This document shows positions 6,990 through 14,342 of a DNA stretch of 36,762 bases, one piece after another. Under the pieces are notes generated by a model. That model did no database searches, was not told the origin of the DNA, and worked only from the letters and a program-made list of their open reading frames with translations. The DNA comes from JBASRP01 sp044866075 (lineage in GTDB: Bacteria; Actinomycetota; AC-67): positions 1 to 36,762 of the forward strand of contig JBIOTQ010000123.1 of the NCBI GenBank assembly GCA_044866075.1. The letters are read 5' to 3'. Numbering within the stretch: position 1 is the stretch's first letter; each line of letters opens with the position of its first letter. The translations under genes and the position numbers were made by a program.

Positions 6990-7796
6990 ATGGGTCGTCT
7001 GGATGATCGAGTCGCCATCATCACCGGAGGCGGGCGCGGCATCGGCCGCGCGACCGCGCTCCGCTTCGCCGACGAGGGCGCTGCCATCGTCATCAACGAC
7101 ATCGACGCCGATCCGGCCGAGGAAACCGCCGAAGAGATCCGCAAGAACGGCGGACAAGCCACCGTCGCGATCGAGAACACCATCGAGCTCGAGGGCGCGC
7201 AGCGCATGGTCGAGGTCGCAGTCAAGGAGTTCGGCAGGCTCGACATCCTCGTCAACAATGCCGGCATCACGCGCGACAAGACGTTTCACAACATGACCCC
7301 GGAGATCTGGGACTCGGCGATCAAGGTCAACCTCTATACCGCGTATCACTCGATCCTCGCTGCCATGCCACACATGCGCGAGGTCGCAAAAAAGGAGCTT
7401 GCCGAGAAAGGCGAGGTCTCCTACTACCGCAAGATCACGCTGACCTCATCGAGTGTCGCGATCTCGGGTAATCCCGGCCAGGCGAACTACACCGCCGCCA
7501 AAGGCGCGATCATCTCGCTCACGAAGACGCTGGCCCGCGAGCTCGGGCCTTTCCGTATCAACGTCAACGCGATCGCGCCGGGATTCATCGAGACGCGGCT
7601 GACGGCTCCGAAGGAGGATGGCTCCGATCTCGGTATCCCCGAGCCGCTCCGGAACATGGCGATCGGGCTGATCGCGGTCGGCCGCGCCGGCCGTCCGGAA
7701 GACATCGCGAATGCCCACCTCTTCCTGTGCTCGGCGGAAGCCGACTTCGTGTCCGGGGTCGTGCTTCCCGTCACCGGCGCGCAGCTCGGCGTCTAA
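6990..7796 (+). CDS. SDR-family 3-oxoacyl reductase-like oxidoreductase
   Basis: Classical short-chain dehydrogenase/reductase of 268 residues. The Rossmann motif TGGGRGIG is at residues 12-19, the NNAG motif near 88-91, and the catalytic triad shows as SSS ... Y-T-A-A-K (about residues 152-169). NAD(P)H-dependent reduction of a 3-oxoacyl substrate is inferred from the next two genes, which encode dehydratase-type subunits; other alcohol/ketone substrates are possible. It starts at ATG 6990 after GGGAGG. The stop runs into the ribosome site of the hadA-like gene (AAGGAGG), so the three genes look cotranscribed. In mycobacteria the corresponding had cluster has no reductase at this place. Confidence 0.88.
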   Translation: MGRLDDRVAIITGGGRGIGRATALRFADEGAAIVINDIDADPAEETAEEIRKNGGQATVAIENTIELEGAQRMVEVAVKEFGRLDILVNNAGITRDKTFHNMTPEIWDSAIKVNLYTAYHSILAAMPHMREVAKKELAEKGEVSYYRKITLTSSSVAISGNPGQANYTAAKGAIISLTKTLARELGPFRINVNAIAPGFIETRLTAPKEDGSDLGIPEPLRNMAIGLIAVGRAGRPEDIANAHLFLCSAEADFVSGVVLPVTGAQLGV

Positions 7797-7806
7797 GGAG
7801 GCGACG

Positions 7807-8268
7807 ATGCCGCTCAATAGAGACTTCAAGGGCCGGGAGTTCCCGCCGAACGAACCGTTCGAGGTCACGGCCGACTCGATCCGCGAGTTCGCCGATGCCG
7901 TCGGCGACCCCAATCCCGTCTACCGCGACGAAGCCGCGGCGAAGGCGGCCGGCCAGCCGGCGGTTATCGCGCCGCCGACCTATCTGACGAAGCTCAACTT
8001 CCTGTACGGCCCGGCGATGCTCGCCGACCCGGCCCTTGGGCTGAACTACGCCATGGTTGTGCACGGCGACCAGGAGTATTCGTTCACGCGGCCGGTCCGC
8101 GCCGGCGATGTCATCGTCGGCAAGCCCAGGATCTCCGACATCTTCGCCAAGGGCCGCAACGAGTTCCTTATCACCGAGGCCTCGATCGAGACGACGTCCG
8201 GCGAGACGGTCGGAGTGGCGCGCTCGACGATCGTGTCGCGAGGCACCGCTGAGGAGGGTGCACGATGA
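7807..8268 (+). CDS. MaoC-fold dehydratase subunit, HadA-like
   Basis: A 153-residue MaoC-dehydratase N-terminal-type protein (FADAVGDPNPVYRDEAAAKAAG, PPTYLTKLNF, GDQEYSFTRPVRAGD). In the mycobacterial FAS-II (3R)-hydroxyacyl-ACP dehydratase, HadA is the non-catalytic partner that holds the acyl chain. Here the D-x-NPVY segment has Tyr where the hydratase motif has His, which fits that role. It starts at ATG 7807 after AAGGAGG. The stop overlaps the start of the next gene (ATGA at 8265-8268), so translation is coupled and a heterodimer is likely. The acyl carrier and chain length used cannot be read from sequence. Confidence 0.87.
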   Translation: MPLNRDFKGREFPPNEPFEVTADSIREFADAVGDPNPVYRDEAAAKAAGQPAVIAPPTYLTKLNFLYGPAMLADPALGLNYAMVVHGDQEYSFTRPVRAGDVIVGKPRISDIFAKGRNEFLITEASIETTSGETVGVARSTIVSRGTAEEGAR

Positions 8269-8684
8269 CCGCGAAGGTGCGCTCGGCCGACGTTTCTGTC
8301 GGCGAGGAGCTGAAACCCTGGCAGTACCGCGTCACGCGTGAGGATCTGATCGCGTACGCGAACGCCTCCGGCGACCAGAACCCGATACATCAGAACGAGG
8401 AGTTCGCGAAGCAGGTGGGCCTGCCGGATGTGATCAGCCACGGCATGTTCACGATGGCGAAGATCGGTCAGTACGTGACCGACTGGGCCGGCGATCCCGC
8501 GGCCGTCGTGCGCTTCAAGACGCGCTTCACGCAGATGGTGATCGTCCCGAAGGACGCCGGTAACACCGTGACGGTGACGGGCAAGGTCGCCGGCAAGGAC
8601 GGTAATCGCGTCACGCTAGACCTCGAAGCGGCCGTCGGCGACCTCAACGTCGGCAAGGCCGAGGCCGAGGTCGAACTGGCGTAA
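8265..8684 (+). CDS. MaoC-fold (3R)-hydroxyacyl dehydratase catalytic subunit, HadB-like
   Basis: The 139-residue hot-dog-fold protein carries the hydratase 2 motif YANASGDQNPIHQNEEFA, with the catalytic Asp and His of D-x-N-P-I-H, followed by the usual GLPDVISHGMFTMA helix. Together with the HadA-like partner it should dehydrate (3R)-hydroxyacyl thioesters. ATG 8265 overlaps the preceding stop. The rpmG - hadA - hadB - trpT - secE order mirrors the mycobacterial hadABC locus, but no hadC-like third subunit follows; a glycosyltransferase does. Confidence 0.9.
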   Translation: MTAKVRSADVSVGEELKPWQYRVTREDLIAYANASGDQNPIHQNEEFAKQVGLPDVISHGMFTMAKIGQYVTDWAGDPAAVVRFKTRFTQMVIVPKDAGNTVTVTGKVAGKDGNRVTLDLEAAVGDLNVGKAEAEVELA

Positions 8685-8735
8685 CCGATCGGGTCAAGCA
8701 GGGCGGGTGGGAGGCAGATAAGCCTGAGCCCCGCG

Positions 8736-9629
8736 GTGCCAGAAGACATCGAGCGCCTGCTGGAGGAACGGCAGCGCGCGCGCGAAGCGAAGGACTTCGC
8801 GCGCGCGGACTCACTGCGCGACCAGATCCACGATCTCGGCTACGAGATCCGCGACGCGCCCGGCGGAGCGACGCTCGAGGAACGTCCCAAGTTCGAGACG
8901 ATCGATCCATCGCGTATCGAGAGCGTGCTCGAAAAGCCCGCGGTTCTCGACGTCTCGATCCACCTGCTCTACGAAGGCTTCCCCGACGACGTGACGCGTT
9001 TCCTCGGCGGCCTCGAACGTCACTGCGCGAACCACGACTATGAGGTCGTGCTGGTCGACGATCATTCGTCCGACGGCGAGTGGCTCGAATCACTCGCGTC
9101 CGATCGCGTGCGCGTCGTGCATCTCGACCGGGAGGTCGGGTACGCGCAGGCGCGGAACGCCGGACTCAAGCTCAGCCGCGGGCGCGTCGTGATCCTCGCC
9201 GACCTTTCGGTCGAGCCGACCGGCGACGTCCTCGCACCGACGATCGACGCGTTCCGCGATGCGCAGGTCGGCGTTGCCGGACCCTGGGGGATCGTGTCCG
9301 ACGACCTCCGCGAGTTCCGTGAGGCGCCCGGCCCGGAGGTGGACGCGATCGAGGGGTACTTCCTCGCGACGCGCCGCGAACTGCTCGCGAAGGGTCTCGT
9401 CCACGAGAAGTTCCGCTGGTACCGGCACGCGGACATCGACCTCTCGTTCCAACTCCGCGCCATCGGGACCAAAGCGATCGTCGTCCCGATCCCCGTCGCC
9501 AAGCACACCCATCGGGGCTGGAACGCGTTCGGCGAGGAGGAGCGCGCGAAACGTTCCAAAAAGAACTGGAACGTCTTCTTCGACCGGTGGAAACACCACC
9601 ACGAGCTGCTGCTCTCCCATCAGGACTGA
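8736..9629 (+). CDS. Family 2 glycosyltransferase fused to a CysRS-like C-terminal tail
   Basis: A 297-residue two-part protein. Residues about 3-45 (DIERLLEERQRAREAKDFAR, then ADSLRDQI ... GYEIRDAPGG) look like the C-terminal anticodon-binding helices of cysteinyl-tRNA synthetase. Residues about 70-280 form a GT-A fold glycosyltransferase: VLVDDHSSD near 105-113, GYAQARNAG 135-143, then LADLSVEP near 154-161 where a DxD is expected, and HADIDLSFQLRAIG near the acceptor region. The sugar donor and acceptor are unknown, and the weak DxD leaves activity in doubt. The GTG at 8736 has no good ribosome site; an in-frame CTG at 8724, 9 nt after GGGAGG, is an alternative. No transmembrane helix is seen. 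Confidence 0.78.
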   Translation: MPEDIERLLEERQRAREAKDFARADSLRDQIHDLGYEIRDAPGGATLEERPKFETIDPSRIESVLEKPAVLDVSIHLLYEGFPDDVTRFLGGLERHCANHDYEVVLVDDHSSDGEWLESLASDRVRVVHLDREVGYAQARNAGLKLSRGRVVILADLSVEPTGDVLAPTIDAFRDAQVGVAGPWGIVSDDLREFREAPGPEVDAIEGYFLATRRELLAKGLVHEKFRWYRHADIDLSFQLRAIGTKAIVVPIPVAKHTHRGWNAFGEEERAKRSKKNWNVFFDRWKHHHELLLSHQD

Positions 9630-9686
9630 CCGACTTTCGGGCGTAACCTGGAGCCGTCCCCACGGGTCCAACGCGCGGGAGGCTTG

Positions 9687-10253
9687 TTGCACATAGACGC
9701 CACGCTCGTCGAGGTGGCCAGACGGGGCGACTCGGAAGCGTTCGAGCAGCTCGTCAGAGAGACGCACCGGTCGGTCTACGGTCTCGTCTTCAGGCTCGTC
9801 GGCAACCACGACGACGCGGCCGACGTGATGCAGGAGGTCTACGTCCGGATCTGGCGTGGGCTGCGGAGCTTCCGCGGCGACGCCGGATTCGGGACCTGGG
9901 CGTACCGCATCGCGGCCAACACCGCGGTGAGTTACCTCAAGAAGCGGGGACGCGAAGCGGCGCCGGTCGACCCGGCGGACCTCGAGCCCCTGGAACGCCC
10001 GGTTGCAACACCGGATGAGCCGGCCGACGCGGAGGCTCTGGAGGCGGCGCTGGCGAAGCTGCCGGCTCCGATGCGAACGGTTGTCGTGATGAAAGATGTG
10101 TACGGGTTCACGCTGGAGGAGATAGCGAAACAGGTTGGCGCGACGGAAGGGGCGGTCAAGGTGCGGCTCTTCCGGGCGCGACGCAAGATCGCGGATCTGA
10201 TGTACGGAAGCGACGTGGTTGTTCCGATGAAACGGAAGAAGGCTTCGAGATGA
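9687..10253 (+). CDS. ECF-type RNA polymerase sigma factor
   Basis: Group 4 sigma-70 factor of 188 residues that directs RNA polymerase to a stress or envelope regulon. Region 2 spans about residues 15-90 (AFEQLVRETH, DAADVMQEVYVRIWRGL, FGTWAYRIAANTAVSYLKK). Region 4 spans about 120-172 and includes the LEEIAKQVGATEGAVKVRLF helix-turn-helix. The TTG at 9687 is 4 nt after GGGAGG; a TTG one codon upstream is too close. It ends in a strongly basic tail. The stop overlaps the anti-sigma start (ATGA at 10250-10253), a usual arrangement for a sigma/anti-sigma pair. I could not identify an autoregulatory promoter. Confidence 0.92.
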   Translation: MHIDATLVEVARRGDSEAFEQLVRETHRSVYGLVFRLVGNHDDAADVMQEVYVRIWRGLRSFRGDAGFGTWAYRIAANTAVSYLKKRGREAAPVDPADLEPLERPVATPDEPADAEALEAALAKLPAPMRTVVVMKDVYGFTLEEIAKQVGATEGAVKVRLFRARRKIADLMYGSDVVVPMKRKKASR

Positions 10254-10648
10254 ATTGCGAACAGATTTCTCCGTACCTCCCCGGCCTCGCCGGCGACGAG
10301 CTCGGCGCCGATACAGTGCGGTGGATCGACGCGCACCTCGGGTCGTGCGCCTCGTGCCGGGCTGAAGCGCAGCGCTACCGGTCCGTCGCCGCCGGTCTCG
10401 CCGCCGTTTCGGAGCGCGAGATCGAGCCGCCCGCGTTCCTGGTGGACGCGATCCTCGACCGCGTCGAAGGCGAGCACCGCCGTCGCCTGGTGCCTATCCC
10501 ACCCGCGATCGTGCCGGCGGAGCTCGTCCGGCTGGCGCAGGAGAACCGCGACGCGCTCACCTCCGCGGCGGGCGTGGCGCTCGCCGCCGGGGCCGCGTAC
10601 GCGCTGTGGCGTGCGATGCGCTCCTCGCGCGTCCGCACCGCCACCTAG
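10250..10648 (+). CDS. Zinc-finger, membrane-anchored anti-sigma factor
   Basis: The 132-residue product has the ZAS motif near its N-terminus: HLGSCASC at about residues 29-36 (H-x3-C-x2-C, with an earlier Cys at position 3). A linker and one hydrophobic segment follow (about 101-118, ALTSAAGVALAAGAAYALW), then a short basic tail. It should hold the upstream ECF sigma at the membrane and release it on an envelope or redox signal; the signal is not evident. It is translationally coupled to the sigma gene. Confidence 0.87.
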   Translation: MNCEQISPYLPGLAGDELGADTVRWIDAHLGSCASCRAEAQRYRSVAAGLAAVSEREIEPPAFLVDAILDRVEGEHRRRLVPIPPAIVPAELVRLAQENRDALTSAAGVALAAGAAYALWRAMRSSRVRTAT

Positions 10649-10692
10649 GACCCATCCCCGCAGGTCAGAGCGCTCGCTGCGCTCCACTTCGC

Positions 10693-10722
10693 TTTACACT
10701 CCCGAACGCGCGACCCTATACT
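10693..10722 (+). promoter_or_regulatory. Sigma-A-type promoter for tRNA-Trp-secE-nusG
   Basis: TTTACA (10693-10698), an 18-bp spacer and TATACT (10717-10722) form one of the best promoter matches in the window. The predicted transcript would start about 30 nt before tRNA-Trp and run into secE. Confidence 0.65.
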
Positions 10723-10759
10723 GTGCCGTTCCGGCGGAGGGGTGTGTCCCTAACCGCGG

Positions 10760-10833
10760 AGGGCCGTAGCTCAACCTGGCAGAGCACTGGTCTCCAAAAC
10801 CAGGGGTTGGGGGTTCAAGTCCCTCCGGCCCTG
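10760..10833 (+). tRNA. tRNA-Trp (anticodon CCA)
   Basis: The acceptor AGGGCCG (10760-10766) pairs with CGGCCCT (10826-10832), with discriminator G. The anticodon loop CTCCAAA gives CCA at 10794-10796. The T arm has one G-U pair. The 3' CCA is not encoded (CTA follows). Only 29 nt separate it from secE, so it is probably processed from the secE-nusG transcript, as in mycobacteria. Confidence 0.95.
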
Positions 10834-10862
10834 CTAAAGGTCCAAAGTAAGGAACTGGGGTC

Positions 10863-11156
10863 ATGAACCGGCAAACCAAACGACTACTCGCAAGGCAGCA
10901 GGCTGCGCAGGACCGTGGTGCGAAGCCGGCTGCGCCCGCGCGCGTGACGCCGGGTGGCGAGAAGAAGAAACGGACCCCTCCGCGTCAGTTCCTACGTGAG
11001 GTTCGCACGGAACTGAAGAAGGTTGCGTGGCCGACGCGCGGAGAGGTCGCGACCTACACCATCGTCGTTCTCGTCTCGGTGACGTTCGTGACGCTCTTCG
11101 TGTTCGGATTGGATTACGGATTCGCACGCGGCGTCCTGAAGGTCTTCTCTCGCTAG
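10863..11156 (+). CDS. secE: Preprotein translocase subunit SecE
   Basis: The small essential SecYEG subunit has 97 residues. A basic, disordered N-terminus (about residues 1-42) precedes the conserved amphipathic helix FLREVRTELKKVAWPTRGEV (about 44-63) and one transmembrane helix (about 66-86). The single-span form is typical of Gram-positive bacteria. ATG 10863 follows AAGGAACTGGGGTC. It lies directly before nusG, the usual pairing. Confidence 0.96.
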   Translation: MNRQTKRLLARQQAAQDRGAKPAAPARVTPGGEKKKRTPPRQFLREVRTELKKVAWPTRGEVATYTIVVLVSVTFVTLFVFGLDYGFARGVLKVFSR

Positions 11157-11166
11157 CCGATCCTTG

Positions 11167-12369
11167 ATGACTCCCGACCCCAAGAACCGCGCGGTCGACT
11201 CCGCCCTGAACGGAGACGAGCCGGCCGCGGCGTCCGACGCCCCGCAGCACCCGGAACCGAACGGCTCGGACAGCGCGAAGCCGGACGAGACGACCCTGGA
11301 GGAACCCGAAGCAGCGGTCGACGCACCGGTCGTCGAGGAGCCAGCCGAGCCGGAGGCATCGGCCGAGCCGGAAGCGGCCGCCGAGGAGCCTGCCGCCGAG
11401 GCGCCCGCCGAGCCGGATGCACAGGCCGAGCCGGAAGCGCCGGCCGAGGTGCCTGCCGCGCAAGCCGCGGCGCCCACGGAGGAGCTCGCCGAGCCGGCGC
11501 CGGATCACGGTGGGTCGGTTCCCGAGCCCGAGCCGGTCGAGGTAGTCCCCGAGCCGATGGTGAAGGAGTCGGCGACCGAGCCGGAACCCGAGAGGCCGGC
11601 GGAGGTCGCGGCCCCCGCGGAAGTGCCCTCGGGCATCGCCGCCGACATCGAGCGCGCGCTCCAAGCCGCCGCGACGGCGGAACAACCGGAGCCGGAACCC
11701 GAACCGGTGTCCGTCGAGCAGGAGGCTCCCGTCGAAGCCGCGGCCGCCGAACCGCCGGCCGTTGAGGCCCCCGACACGGCCGATGTCTCCGCCCAGCCGG
11801 ACGGCGCCGAGGCGGAGGACGAGGTTGTCGTTCGCGCGTTCCAGCCCGGTGATTGGTTCGTGGTCCACACGTACGCCGGATACGAGAACAAGGTGAAGAC
11901 GAACCTCGAGAGCCGCATCTCGTCGATGAACGTCGAGGAGAAGATCTTCGAGGTCGTCATCCCGATGGAAGACGTGATGGAGATCAAAAGCGGCAAGAAG
12001 CAGGTCGTCCAGCGGAAGGTGTTCCCGGGCTACCTGCTCGTGCGCATGGACCTCGACGACGATTCCTGGTACGTGGTGCGCAACACGCCGGGTGTCACCG
12101 GTTTCGTCGGCTCCGGCGCACGGCCGATCCCGCTGTCCGAGCGCGAGGTCGATCGCATCCTCCAGCGCAAGCCCGTGGGGGAGCGGCCGAAGCCGAAGCT
12201 CGAGTGGTCGATCAACGATCCGGTCCGCGTGACCACCGGGCCGTTCGCCAACTTCCAAGGCTTGATCTCCGAGATCGATACCGACCGCTCGAAGCTCAAG
12301 GTGCTCGTGAACATCTTCGGCCGCGAGACGCCGGTCGAGCTCGGCTTCGATCAGGTCGCCAAGGTTTAA
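11167..12369 (+). CDS. nusG: Transcription termination/antitermination protein NusG with a very long acidic N-terminal extension
   Basis: A 400-residue NusG. The NGN domain starts at about residue 226 (GDWFVVHTYAGYENKVKTNL) and the KOW domain covers about 340-400 (NDPVRVTTGPFANFQGLIS, ending ELGFDQVAKV). NusG binds the RNA polymerase clamp and links to NusE/S10 or Rho. The first roughly 220 residues are low complexity, dominated by Glu, Pro and Ala with repeated AEPEA-like units. Shorter acidic extensions are known in Streptomyces and Mycobacterium NusG; this one is longer than the functional core. The ATG at 11167 has no strong ribosome site, so a later start inside the repeats cannot be excluded, but the frame stays open and compositionally uniform. 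Confidence 0.93.
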   Translation: MTPDPKNRAVDSALNGDEPAAASDAPQHPEPNGSDSAKPDETTLEEPEAAVDAPVVEEPAEPEASAEPEAAAEEPAAEAPAEPDAQAEPEAPAEVPAAQAAAPTEELAEPAPDHGGSVPEPEPVEVVPEPMVKESATEPEPERPAEVAAPAEVPSGIAADIERALQAAATAEQPEPEPEPVSVEQEAPVEAAAAEPPAVEAPDTADVSAQPDGAEAEDEVVVRAFQPGDWFVVHTYAGYENKVKTNLESRISSMNVEEKIFEVVIPMEDVMEIKSGKKQVVQRKVFPGYLLVRMDLDDDSWYVVRNTPGVTGFVGSGARPIPLSEREVDRILQRKPVGERPKPKLEWSINDPVRVTTGPFANFQGLISEIDTDRSKLKVLVNIFGRETPVELGFDQVAKV

Positions 12370-12384
12370 GAGGAGCGCGAGACG

Positions 12385-12816
12385 ATGGCCGGTAAGAAGA
12401 AGATCATGACCCACGTGAAGCTCCAGATCCCCGCCGGGCAGGCGACGCCGGCGCCGCCGGTCGGCACCGCGCTCGGCCCGCACGGCGTCAACATCATGGA
12501 CTTCTGCAAGCAGTACAACGCGATGACCCAGGCGCAGGCCGGACAGATCATCCCGGTCGAGGTCACGATCTACGAGGACCGCTCGTTCTCGCTCGTGACG
12601 AAGACGCCGCCCGCCGCGGTGCTGATCCGCCAGAAGGCCCGGATCGAGAAGGGGTCGGGCGAGCCCAACCGTACCAAGGTCGGGACGCTCCGTCGCGCGC
12701 AGGTGAAAGAGATCGCGGAGATCAAGATGCCCGACCTCAACGCGAACGACGTCGAGGCCGCGATGAAGATCGTCGAAGGAACCGCCCGCAGCATGGGCGT
12801 CACCGTCGTCGACTAG
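12385..12816 (+). CDS. rplK: 50S ribosomal protein L11
   Basis: The 143-residue L11 matches over its full length: HVKLQIPAGQATPAPPVGTA in the N-terminal domain with the prolines that contact thiostrepton, and SMGVTV at the end. It forms the GTPase-associated centre with 23S rRNA. It starts 15 nt after nusG with a GAGGAG ribosome site, so it belongs to the secE-nusG-rplKA transcript. Confidence 0.97.
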   Translation: MAGKKKIMTHVKLQIPAGQATPAPPVGTALGPHGVNIMDFCKQYNAMTQAQAGQIIPVEVTIYEDRSFSLVTKTPPAAVLIRQKARIEKGSGEPNRTKVGTLRRAQVKEIAEIKMPDLNANDVEAAMKIVEGTARSMGVTVVD

Positions 12817-12870
12817 ACCTCGAGCACGTGGGAGGCGGGCGCCACCCGCCGCGGACCACAGGAGGACGGG

Positions 12871-13575
12871 ATGGCAGGCAAGAAGTACGCCGAGGCCGCC
12901 AAGGCCATCGATCGCGAGAAGCTGTACCCGCTCGCGGAAGCGATCTCTCTCGTGAAGGGCGGCGCGAAGCGCAGGTTCGACGAGTCCGTCGACGTCGCCA
13001 TCCGCCTCGGCGTCGACCCGCGCAAGGCCGACCAGATGGTGCGCGGCACCGTGTCGCTGCCGCACGGCACCGGCAAGAGCGTGCGGGTGGCGGCGTTCGC
13101 TGCGGGTCAGGCCGCGACCGAGGCGAAAGAGGCCGGCGCCGACGTCGTCGGCGCGCAAGACCTCGCCGATCGCATCCAGAACGAGAATTTCCTGGACTTC
13201 GACGCCGTCGTCGCCACGCCCGATCTGATGAGTGTCGTCGGCAAGCTCGGCCGCGTGCTCGGTCCGCGGGGCCTCATGCCGAACCCGAAGGCGGGCACCG
13301 TCACGCCGGAGGTCGGCAAGGCCGTGAAGGAGATCAAGGCCGGCAAGCTCGAGTACCGCGTCGACAAGGGCGGCAACGTCCACCTCAGCATCGGCAAGTC
13401 GTCCTTCGACGAGCGCCAGCTCCTCGAGAACCTGCAGGCGGTGCTCGACGAGATCCAGCGCGCCAAGCCGGCCGCCGCGAAGGGTAAGTACATCAAGGGC
13501 GTTACCGTGTCCTCGACGATGGGCCCGGGCGTGAGGGTCGATCCGGGTCGCGGACCCGAGGCCACTGAGTCCTAG
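12871..13575 (+). CDS. rplA: 50S ribosomal protein L1
   Basis: The 234-residue L1 of the mobile stalk has the family signature around LGRVLGPRGLMPNPKAGTVT (residues about 126-145) and the closing KGVTVSSTMGPGVRVD. L1 is usually also a translational repressor of its own operon. ATG 12871 follows ACAGGAGG. The 54-nt gap after rplK contains GGCGGGCGCCACCCGCCG, which can fold into a small hairpin and is a possible L1 operator. Confidence 0.97.
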   Translation: MAGKKYAEAAKAIDREKLYPLAEAISLVKGGAKRRFDESVDVAIRLGVDPRKADQMVRGTVSLPHGTGKSVRVAAFAAGQAATEAKEAGADVVGAQDLADRIQNENFLDFDAVVATPDLMSVVGKLGRVLGPRGLMPNPKAGTVTPEVGKAVKEIKAGKLEYRVDKGGNVHLSIGKSSFDERQLLENLQAVLDEIQRAKPAAAKGKYIKGVTVSSTMGPGVRVDPGRGPEATES

Positions 13576-13584
13576 CGGATCGGG

Positions 13585-13613
13585 TTGACCGGTCCGGGCA
13601 CGGCCCGTATCCT
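13585..13613 (+). promoter_or_regulatory. Sigma-A-type promoter for rplJ-rplL
   Basis: TTGACC (13585-13590), a 17-bp spacer and TATCCT (13608-13613) match the pattern of the rpoB and rpsL promoters. The expected start, near 13620, is just before the L10 leader structure. Confidence 0.65.
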
Positions 13614-13619
13614 CAGCCT

Positions 13620-13735
13620 TCGCCGAAGACAGGAGGTGCCGCGATAGCGGCTTAAGCGCCCGAGAGGGAGCCTCCCGAGGCCAGACCGCGCGAGCGGCCG
13701 CCTGTCTTTGGCGGCCGTTTCTCATTGGAGACCAG
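13620..13735 (+). promoter_or_regulatory. Ribosomal protein L10 leader with candidate transcription attenuator
   Basis: The leader holds AAGACAGG (13626-13633), which can pair perfectly with CCTGTCTT (13701-13708) and would close an L10-binding domain; GGAGGTGCC follows the 5' arm as in known L10 leaders. The 3' arm overlaps a competing hairpin: CGGCCGCC (13695-13702) with GGCGGCCG (13710-13717), followed by TTTCTC, which looks like an intrinsic terminator. The two structures share 13701-13702 and the loop, so they exclude each other. Autogenous control by L10-L12 through attenuation is inferred. Confidence 0.7.
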
Positions 13736-14326
13736 ATGGCAAAGATCAAGACAGGACCGAAGACGCCCAAGAAGCTCGGCGGGCCCCGCCCGCCCGAGGG
13801 CGGACCGCGCGCGGACAAGGCCGCGACCGTGGCGACGATCAAGGAGCGCTTCGCGTCGGGCGCGGTGCTACTGACCGAGTACCGAGGCCTGACCGTCGCC
13901 GAGATGAAGGAACTGCGCCGGGCGCTCGGAGACGGCGCCGATCTCAAGGTCGTGAAGAACACCCTCGCGACGATCGCGGCCCGGGAGATCGGCCTCGAAG
14001 ACCTCATCCCGATACTCGAGGGTCCCACGGCCATCGCCTTCATCTCCGGCGACGTCGCCAAGGTCGCGAAGGACCTCGCCGACTTCGCCAAGAAAGCGCC
14101 TGCGCTGACCCTCAAAGGCGGGATCTTCGAAGGCAGCGTCCTCAGCGGCGAGCAGGCGAAGAAGCTCGCCACCCTCGAATCCCGTGAACTGATGCTGACC
14201 AAGATTGCGGGCATGGCCGTCTCGCCGCTCCAACTCGCGGCGAACGCCTTCGCCGCCGGCTTCAACCAATTGGGCGCAGTCCTTGCCCAACACCGAGACA
14301 AACTCGCGGCCACCGAAGCCGCCTAA
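13736..14326 (+). CDS. rplJ: 50S ribosomal protein L10
   Basis: The 196-residue stalk base protein binds 23S rRNA and carries L7/L12 dimers. The core begins near residue 27 (ADKAATVATIKERFASGAVL, with TEYRGLTVAEMKELR and KVVKNTLATIA following). It is preceded by about 25 Lys/Pro/Gly-rich residues, a small lineage-specific extension. ATG 13736 follows TTGGAGACCAG. rplL follows after 16 nt. Confidence 0.95.
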   Translation: MAKIKTGPKTPKKLGGPRPPEGGPRADKAATVATIKERFASGAVLLTEYRGLTVAEMKELRRALGDGADLKVVKNTLATIAAREIGLEDLIPILEGPTAIAFISGDVAKVAKDLADFAKKAPALTLKGGIFEGSVLSGEQAKKLATLESRELMLTKIAGMAVSPLQLAANAFAAGFNQLGAVLAQHRDKLAATEAA

Positions 14327-14342
14327 CCAGAAGGAGAACAGG

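Noticed and set aside
9630..9686. Autoregulatory ECF promoter before the sigma gene
   Set aside because: AACCTGG and CGTC are present, but the spacing is much too short for an ECF promoter.
10861..14313. A 1,150-codon minus-strand frame opposite secE-nusG-rplKAJ
   Set aside because: Same shadow effect; low-complexity Arg/Gly/Leu sequence without domains, opposite five certain genes.
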